Positions 7,527-11,932 of a stretch of 11,932 nucleotides of DNA are shown here, one piece after another. The DNA is taken from positions 1-11,932 of the forward strand of contig CAAFEV010000027.1 in assembly GCA_900762005.1 (NCBI GenBank), in the 5' to 3' direction. The stretch comes from an uncultured Oscillospiraceae bacterium (lineage in GTDB: Bacteria; Bacillota; Clostridia; Oscillospirales; Oscillospiraceae). The first letter of the stretch is position 1. Each line of letters opens with the position of its first letter. The notes below the pieces were generated by a model. That model had not been told where the DNA came from and did no database searches. It saw nothing but the letters and a program-made list of their open reading frames with translations. Both the position numbers and the translations under genes were made by a program.

Positions 7527-10166
7527 CTATTTCGCGTTCGCGGCAACAAAGTCATCCACGATTGCCAGCGCGTTATCCAGCTTCATGGCATCCTTGCCGC
7601 CGCCCATGGCGGAGTCCGGCTTGCCTCCGCCGCTGCCGCCGCAGATGGTGCAGACCTCCTTGACCAGGCTGCCCGCCTTCACGCCGCGTGCAACGGCATT
7701 GCTGCCGCAGACGGCTAAAATCGTAATCTTTTCTCCCTGTACACTTGCCAGCACCGCAACAACATCCGGCTCGCGCTCGCGCAGACGGTCACCCATCTTG
7801 CGCAAATCTCCCGGCTCAATGTCGTTGCGCAGCATTGTCAGAACGCGCAGATCTGAAATTCTCCTTGCCGAGACAAGGCAGCGATCCAGCTCGCCGCAGA
7901 AGAGCTTGTCCTTCATGCGGTCAATGTCCTGCTTCAGCTCTTTCATCTCGCACATAACGCTGTGCGCACGCTGTAAAAGCTCCTTCGGCGTGGTTTTCAT
8001 CTCCTGCGCCGCCTGTAAAATCACGTGGTTGACCTGCTCGACCTGCTCCAAAACCCGCTTGCCGGTGTATGCCTCGATGCGGCGCACGCCGGAGGCAACC
8101 GACACCTCGGAGAGAATACGGAACGGGCCGACCTTGGCAGTATTGTCCAGATGCGTACCGCCGCAGAATTCAATGGAGTCCTCGCCCATCTTCACCACGC
8201 GCACGGTATCGCCGTACTTTTCGCCGAACAGAGCGGTTGCGCCGAGCTTCTGCGCCTCGGCAATGGGCAGCACCAGCGTGCTGACCTCTTCCCCCTCCAA
8301 GACCATGTCCATAATGGCGGAAGAAACATCCGCCAGCTCCTGCGGGGTCATGGCGGAGAAGTGCGTAAAATCAAAGCGCAGATGATCCGGCTCGACCAGA
8401 GAGCCTGCCTGATGGCAATGCTCGCCGAGCACACGGTTCAGCGCGGTTTGCAGCAAATGTGTTGCGGTATGGGCGCGGCAGATTGCCTTACGGCGGCTCT
8501 GCTCCACAGCGGCATCAGCCGTCTGAGCGAGCTTCAGCTCGCCCGATTGCACCACGCCGTAGTGCATATATTTGCCGCCCTTGTTCTTCTGAACGTCATT
8601 GACCGCAAACACACCGCTCTGTGTGGTAATCGTACCGTGATCGGCAACCTGACCGCCCATTTCCGCGTAGAAGGGCGAGCGGTCAAGCACGACAATCGCC
8701 TCAACGCCGGTGGCGATTTCCTCACGCGGCTCCTCGTCTGCAACCATTGCAACGATTTTTCCGCTGTCGTTGAGGGTATTGTAGCCCGTAAATTCGGTTT
8801 CGGGAACCTCCTGACCGAATTCAATGCCTGCCCAGCCGAGGTCACCGAGTGCCTTTCGCGCTTCACGGGCGCGTTCACGCTGCTCCTGCATATCGCGGGA
8901 GAAGCCGTCCAAATCGACCTGCATTCCCTCCTCCTTTGCCATCTCCACGGTTAAGTCAATCGGGAAGCCGTAGGTGTCATAGAGCTTAAAGGCGTCCGAG
9001 CCGGAGAATACGGTCTCGTTGTTTTTTTTGTGTGTTTCGAGCATTTCCTCAAAGATGTGCATTCCACCGTCAATCGTCTTGGCAAAATTCTCCTCTTCGA
9101 CACACACCACGCGGGTGATATAGCTTGCACGCTCCCGCAGATAGGCGTAGTGCACCTCATTTTCGCGCACAACGGTCTCCACCACGTCGCACAGGAAGGG
9201 CTTATTCACGCCGAGCAGCTTGCCGTGTCTTGCCGCACGGCGCAGCAGACGGCGCAGGACATAGCCGCGTCCCTCGTTGGAGGGCAGCACGCCGTCGGCG
9301 ATCATGAATACGGAGGCGCGAATATGGTCGGTAATCACGCGCAAAGAGACGTCCTTTTCCTTGCTCATGCCGTAGCTTGCGCCGGTCAGCTCGGTGACCT
9401 TGCGTGTGATATTCATCACGGTATCCACATCAAACAGGGAGCCAACACCCTGACAGGCCACCGCCAGTCGCTCCAAGCCCATGCCGGTGTCGATATTCTT
9501 CTGCGCCAGCTCGGTATAGTTGCCCTGGCCGTCGTTGTCAAACTGGGAGAAGACGTTGTTCCAGATTTCCATATAGCGGTCGCAGTCGCAGCCGACGCTG
9601 CAGCCTTCCTTACCGCAGCCGTATTTTTCGCCCCGGTCATAATAGACCTCGGAGCAGGGTCCGCACGGACCGGAGCCGTGCTCCCAGAAATTATCCTCCT
9701 TGCCGAAGCGGAAAATCCGTTCCGCCGGAATGCCGATTTCCTTGTTCCAGATTGCAAAGGCTTCGTCGTCGTTTTCGTAGATGGACGGATATAAGCGGTC
9801 TTTTTCCAAGCCGCAGACCTCGGTCAGGAACTCCCAGCACCATGCAATCGCTTCGTGCTTGAAGTAGTCACCGAAGGAGAAGTTACCGAGCATTTCAAAA
9901 TACGTGCCGTGGCGGGCGGTGTGACCGATGTTGTCGATGTCGCCCGTGCGGATGCACTTTTGACAGGTGCATACGCGGCGGCGCGGCGGCGTGATTTCGC
10001 CCTTAAAATAGGGCTTCATCGGTGCCATGCCGGAGTTAATCAGCAAAAGGGATTTGTCGTTTTGCGGGATAAGCGAAAAGCTCGGCAGACGCAGATGCCC
10101 CTTGCTCTCGAAAAAGGATAAGAACATTTCGCGTAATTCATTTACGCCATACGGTTTTGTTGCCAT
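7527..10166 (-). CDS. alaS: Alanyl-tRNA synthetase
   Basis: This 879-residue class II synthetase charges tRNA-Ala with alanine. The catalytic domain (about 1-260) includes RLPSFSLIPQND, GDIDNIGHTARHGTYFEMLG (about 75-94) and NIDTGMGLERLA (about 224-235). The tRNA-recognition domain follows (about 260-450). The editing domain (about 550-700) has the zinc residues HTATH (His566, His570) and CGGTH (Cys668, His672), which remove mischarged Ser and Gly. The C-terminal DHHA1/C-Ala domain ends with the glycine-rich stretch GGSGGGKPDSAMGGGKD at about 843-859. A Cys-rich stretch in the catalytic domain (Cys168, 171, 184, 189, 193, 195) resembles clostridial AlaRS and may bind a metal. The start is ATG at 10166 with GGAGG 7 bases upstream. 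A further 43 in-frame codons to 10295 run through the T-box leader and are not coding. Expression is expected to rise when uncharged tRNA-Ala accumulates. Confidence 0.98.
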   Translation of the reverse strand: MATKPYGVNELREMFLSFFESKGHLRLPSFSLIPQNDKSLLLINSGMAPMKPYFKGEITPPRRRVCTCQKCIRTGDIDNIGHTARHGTYFEMLGNFSFGDYFKHEAIAWCWEFLTEVCGLEKDRLYPSIYENDDEAFAIWNKEIGIPAERIFRFGKEDNFWEHGSGPCGPCSEVYYDRGEKYGCGKEGCSVGCDCDRYMEIWNNVFSQFDNDGQGNYTELAQKNIDTGMGLERLAVACQGVGSLFDVDTVMNITRKVTELTGASYGMSKEKDVSLRVITDHIRASVFMIADGVLPSNEGRGYVLRRLLRRAARHGKLLGVNKPFLCDVVETVVRENEVHYAYLRERASYITRVVCVEEENFAKTIDGGMHIFEEMLETHKKNNETVFSGSDAFKLYDTYGFPIDLTVEMAKEEGMQVDLDGFSRDMQEQRERAREARKALGDLGWAGIEFGQEVPETEFTGYNTLNDSGKIVAMVADEEPREEIATGVEAIVVLDRSPFYAEMGGQVADHGTITTQSGVFAVNDVQKNKGGKYMHYGVVQSGELKLAQTADAAVEQSRRKAICRAHTATHLLQTALNRVLGEHCHQAGSLVEPDHLRFDFTHFSAMTPQELADVSSAIMDMVLEGEEVSTLVLPIAEAQKLGATALFGEKYGDTVRVVKMGEDSIEFCGGTHLDNTAKVGPFRILSEVSVASGVRRIEAYTGKRVLEQVEQVNHVILQAAQEMKTTPKELLQRAHSVMCEMKELKQDIDRMKDKLFCGELDRCLVSARRISDLRVLTMLRNDIEPGDLRKMGDRLREREPDVVAVLASVQGEKITILAVCGSNAVARGVKAGSLVKEVCTICGGSGGGKPDSAMGGGKDAMKLDNALAIVDDFVAANAK

Positions 10167-10169
10167 GGG

Positions 10170-10411
10170 AATTCCTCCAAAAATAAATATACCCCGCCCC
10201 ATGATAGGGGCGAGGAAGTCTCGCGGTACCACCCTAATTGCCGTTTCCGGCATCTTAGCCATCCGATAACGCGGATGAAACGTCCTGTTCCTCACAGGCA
10301 GCTCGGAAGTGGCGAATCATATTTTGTGGCTGCGGGGCTTGCACCGTTCCCCCGTTCGCTGACGCCGTCCATACGACTTGGCTCCCTCAACGCATATTTT
10401 GCATTTTATAT
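10170..10411 (-). promoter_or_regulatory. Alanine-specific T-box riboswitch leader of alaS
   Basis: The leader RNA binds tRNA-Ala and lets transcription proceed into alaS when the tRNA is uncharged. The hallmark AGGGTGGTACCGCG lies at 10235-10222; its UGGU bulge would pair with the free ACCA end of the tRNA. Stem I has a basal helix GGGAG/CTTCC and a distal hairpin CGGGG/CCCCG whose loop contains GGTGCAAG, the usual conserved loop sequence. The specifier is read as GCC (10313-10311, an Ala codon) followed by A, just before ACTTCCGAGCTGCC. Further hairpins are CCTGT/ACAGG (10298-10284), CATCCG/CGGATG (10277-10260) and TGCCG-GAAA-CGGCA (10252-10239). The segment CCTCGCCCCT (10215-10206) can pair with the T-box AGGG as antiterminator or form the terminator. 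The 5' side of the specifier loop was not resolved with certainty. Confidence 0.95.
10179..10215 (-). terminator. Conditional intrinsic terminator of the T-box leader
   Basis: CCTCGCCCC (10215-10207) and GGGGCGGGG (10200-10192) form a 9-bp stem with one T-G pair and a TATCAT loop. It is followed by a U-rich tract TATATTTATTTTT ending at 10179. The alaS ribosome site GGAGG (10178-10174) comes immediately after. The 5' arm is shared with the antiterminator, so this stem forms when charged tRNA-Ala is bound or tRNA is absent. Confidence 0.93.
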
Positions 10412-10415
10412 TGTC

Positions 10416-10445
10416 ATTCTAACACAAAAACAGCGGCTTTGTCAA
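10416..10445 (-). promoter_or_regulatory. Sigma-A type promoter of the alaS operon
   Basis: A perfect -35 box TTGACA (10445-10440) and a -10 box TAGAAT (10421-10416, 5 of 6 to consensus) are separated by 18 bases. The expected transcription start is about 10409-10411, directly in front of the T-box leader, which supports the assignment. Confidence 0.85.
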
Positions 10446-10457
10446 TCGTTTTCAGAA

Positions 10458-10493
10458 GAAAAAGCGGCGGGGAGAAGGCTCCCTGCCGCTTTT
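10458..10493 (-). terminator. Strong stem-loop terminator, probably bidirectional
   Basis: AAAAGCGGCGGGGAG (10460-10474) and CTCCCTGCCGCTTTT (10479-10493) form a 15-bp stem with one G-T pair and a 4-base loop. Read on the minus strand it is followed by TTTTTCTT, so it should end transcription coming from the surface-protein gene, about 190 bases after its stop. The A-run on the other side makes it usable from the plus strand too. It lies only 13 bases before the -35 box of the alaS promoter and so insulates the operon. Confidence 0.85.
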
Positions 10494-10517
10494 CGTTGAT
10501 TCGTAAAATCGAAAGAC

Positions 10518-10551
10518 TGTAACCCATGTCTCTTCTCCCGTGTCACCCATG
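10518..10551. repeat. Imperfect direct repeat TGTAACCCATG / TGTCACCCATG
   Basis: TGTAACCCATG (10518-10528) and TGTCACCCATG (10541-10551) match at 10 of 11 bases and start 23 bases apart, within non-coding DNA between the surface-protein gene and the terminator. Short repeats of this look occur near ends of some mobile elements, but no transposase or second end is visible here, so a mobile-element remnant is only a possibility. Confidence 0.5.
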
Positions 10552-10605
10552 CTGCTCTTGACACGCAGTCTGTCCCTACAGCGGAACGCGGGACGGTCTT
10601 CATAG

Positions 10606-10671
10606 GGCAAGGACTCTGCTCTTGCCGTTCTCTACGGATGCGCTGCGCGACGGGTGGGCGGCAAGAGCAGA
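10606..10671. repeat. 13-bp inverted repeat with a competing inner hairpin
   Basis: TCTGCTCTTGCCG (10615-10627) and CGGCAAGAGCAGA (10659-10671) are exact reverse complements separated by 31 bases. The CTTGCC part (10621-10626) can instead pair with GGCAAG at 10606-10611, so two exclusive hairpins are possible. The element begins 15 bases after the surface-protein stop codon and has no U-tract, so it is not an ordinary terminator. It may be a mobile-repeat remnant or an mRNA 3' structure. Confidence 0.6.
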
Positions 10672-10686
10672 CGCGTGAAATTGAAT

Positions 10687-11932
10687 TTATCGAAAAACGT
10701 TCTGCACATAACGCATCAGGATGATTGCGACCTGTGCGCGGGTGGCGTTACCCTGCGGGTCAAGGACGGTTTTGTTGTTTTGCGTCGTGCCGCCGATTAA
10801 GCCCGTGGCGTTCGCCCATGCAAGCGGTAGCTTTGCCCAGCCGGAGACACTGCCGCTATCGGGATATTCGCTCAAATCGGCAGTTTTTTCGGTGCCTTTC
10901 CCCTTGAACTTCGCGTAACGGAATATAATTGCCGCCATCTGCTCGCGGGTCACGTTTCCGTCGGGATTGAACTTTCCGTTGCCGATGCCGTTGACGATTT
11001 CATTTTCCGCCGCCCATGCGACCGCATCGGTGTAGTACTTCCCTGCTGCGACATCGTTGAAGGTATTGCTCCCCTTGGGCGCGGGCTTACCGTCCAGCCG
11101 CCATAACACCGTCACAAGCATCGCTCTGGTCATATTGCCGTCCGGCGTAAAGGTCGTCTCGGACGTTCCGCCGAACAGGTTGTTCGCATAGGCAAACATG
11201 ACCGCATCTGTAAACCACTTGCCCTCGGCAACATCGGTAAAGGGCAACTTAACCTCGCCCGTTTCGGGGATTTCCTCGGTCTTGGTTGCGTCGCAGCGCG
11301 TGCAGGTAAAGGTCTTCACGCCCTTTTCGGTCGCGGTCGGCTCGGTGGTCACCTTGCCCTCGCCCCATGCGTGACCGAGTGCCTCCACATAGGTATCGAT
11401 GTAGCTTTCACCGCAGGAACAGGTGTGGGTGGTATAGCCCTTTTCCGTGCAGCTCGGCGGGGTGATGGTGTCGGTGTAGCTGTGCTCATGCACTGTGCCG
11501 ACGGCCGGAATGACCGTGTTTTCATTCCGGGTAGCAGCGCAGCGTGAGCACTTCTCGTGTTTTAAGCCGGTTTCTGTTGCGGTGGCTTCTTTATCGGTCA
11601 CCCATTGGAAGTCATGCCCCAACGCATTTGTGTAAGCGTCCTTGTAACTATCGCCGCATGTACATGTGTAGGTTGTGTACCCCTGCTCGGTACAGGTCGG
11701 TTGGGTTACAACAGATGAGTAGCTGTGCATGTGTTCAAGGGGAGGAATGGTTTCCGTCTTTGTTGCCCCGCAGCGTGTACAGGTGAAGGTCCTAATGCCG
11801 TTTTCTGATGCTGTCGGTGCAGTGGTAACGGCTCCTTCATTCCATGCATGACCAAGCGCAGCAATAGCAGACGATTGTATTACCGAATGACAGTTGGTAC
11901 ACTCAGTGTGCTTGCTTCCCGAGGCAGTGCAG
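10687..11932 (-). CDS. SLH-domain surface protein with alternating Cys-rich repeats, C-terminal part
   Basis: The frame is open from the window edge (first full codon ends at 11931) to a TAA at 10687-10689, giving 414 residues; the N-terminus and any signal peptide lie outside. Residues 1 to about 228 are repeat modules with patterns TCTExGYTTxTCxCG and TATExGxKTFTCxRC, each pair closed by LGH(A/D)(W/F). Three SLH domains follow at about 230-279, 291-339 and 352-409. They start at FTDV, FNDV and LSEYPDSGSVSGWAK, and carry the motifs TRAMLV, TREQMA and TRAQVA, close to the usual ITRAE. SLH triplets bind pyruvylated secondary cell-wall polysaccharide, so this protein is probably exported and held non-covalently on the cell wall. 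The ATG at 11730 lies inside a repeat and is not the start. The role of the Cys repeats is not known to me; proteins with such repeats are common in Clostridia. The gene is set apart from the alaS operon by a terminator. Confidence 0.9.
   Translation of the reverse strand, partial: CTASGSKHTECTNCHSVIQSSAIAALGHAWNEGAVTTAPTASENGIRTFTCTRCGATKTETIPPLEHMHSYSSVVTQPTCTEQGYTTYTCTCGDSYKDAYTNALGHDFQWVTDKEATATETGLKHEKCSRCAATRNENTVIPAVGTVHEHSYTDTITPPSCTEKGYTTHTCSCGESYIDTYVEALGHAWGEGKVTTEPTATEKGVKTFTCTRCDATKTEEIPETGEVKLPFTDVAEGKWFTDAVMFAYANNLFGGTSETTFTPDGNMTRAMLVTVLWRLDGKPAPKGSNTFNDVAAGKYYTDAVAWAAENEIVNGIGNGKFNPDGNVTREQMAAIIFRYAKFKGKGTEKTADLSEYPDSGSVSGWAKLPLAWANATGLIGGTTQNNKTVLDPQGNATRAQVAIILMRYVQNVFR
11248..11931 (-). 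repeat. Coding repeat array: three A/B Cys-module pairs
   Basis: The order is A (11931-11842, cut), B (11841-11731), A (11727-11608), B (11607-11488), A (11484-11365), B (11364-11248). A modules carry three cysteines in C-x9-C-x-C (C-x9-C-x2-C in the first). B modules keep the same frame, T-(C to A)-T-E-x-G, but have lost the first Cys and keep C-x2-C. Synonymous sites differ widely between modules, so the duplication is not recent. Confidence 0.85.

Noticed and set aside
8025..8954. 309-codon open frame on the plus strand
   Set aside because: It lies entirely antisense to alaS, whose frame is conserved throughout; the translation is His-rich without recognisable domains and reflects the GC-biased third positions of alaS.
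9030..9794. 254-codon open frame on the plus strand
   Set aside because: Antisense shadow of the alaS catalytic domain; no family resemblance and no independent signals.
10167..10295. N-terminal extension of alaS by 43 codons
   Set aside because: The extension reads through the T-box core and its terminator; the ATG at 10166 has GGAGG at proper distance and matches the family start.
10275..10499. 74-codon plus-strand open frame across the promoter and T-box
   Set aside because: The region is explained by the leader RNA, promoter and terminator on the other strand; the translation resembles nothing known and no ribosome site stands before it.
10498..10686. Complete insertion sequence or attachment site
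   Set aside because: Repeats are present but no transposase or recombinase frame, no matching terminal inverted repeats and no target-site duplication could be found.
11728..11730. ATG as start of the SLH-domain protein
   Set aside because: The same frame stays open to the window edge and encodes further copies of the repeat, and no signal peptide follows this Met.

Overview
The window looks like a chromosomal segment from an anaerobic, low-oxygen-gut type Firmicute (class Clostridia, most likely Oscillospiraceae/Ruminococcaceae). This rests on a T-box leader in front of alaS, a clostridial-type AlaRS with an extra cysteine cluster, an RNase M5-like Toprim protein, an SLH-domain surface protein carrying the cysteine-containing repeats common in that group, and strong GGAGG ribosome binding sites. 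The DNA is moderately GC-rich by eye. No tRNA, rRNA, CRISPR array or complete insertion sequence was found. All nine coding regions lie on the minus strand, so the biological order runs from high to low coordinates.

First block (11932 to about 10460): the C-terminal part of a secreted surface protein with alternating Cys-rich repeats followed by three SLH domains. It is followed by about 170 bases of untranslated DNA with direct and inverted repeats, then a strong stem-loop terminator at 10458-10493.

Second block (10445 to 10170): a sigma-A type promoter and an alanine T-box leader. The leader has a GCC specifier, a canonical T-box core and an intrinsic terminator directly before the alaS ribosome binding site.

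Third block (10166 to 550): seven tightly packed genes, alaS - HIT-family protein - comEC - holA - RNase M5-like (rnmV) - ABC-F ATPase - mrp. Junctions are between -8 and +54 bases, with no terminator or convincing promoter inside, so this looks like one operon that could be wholly under T-box control. It combines tRNA charging (alaS), a nucleotide-binding hydrolase (HIT), a DNA-uptake channel (comEC), the polymerase clamp-loader delta subunit (holA), probable 5S rRNA maturation (rnmV), ribosome-associated ABC-F function and Fe-S cluster handling (mrp).

Fourth block (474 to 1): after a 75-base gap, the start of a lipoprotein membrane-fusion/adaptor subunit of an efflux system, cut by the window edge.

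The window is mostly conserved housekeeping content. I do not see a clear undescribed system. The points most worth checking are the reach of the alanine T-box over a mixed operon, the homologous but alternating Cys-repeat modules of the surface protein, and the repeat-rich intergenic element downstream of it.
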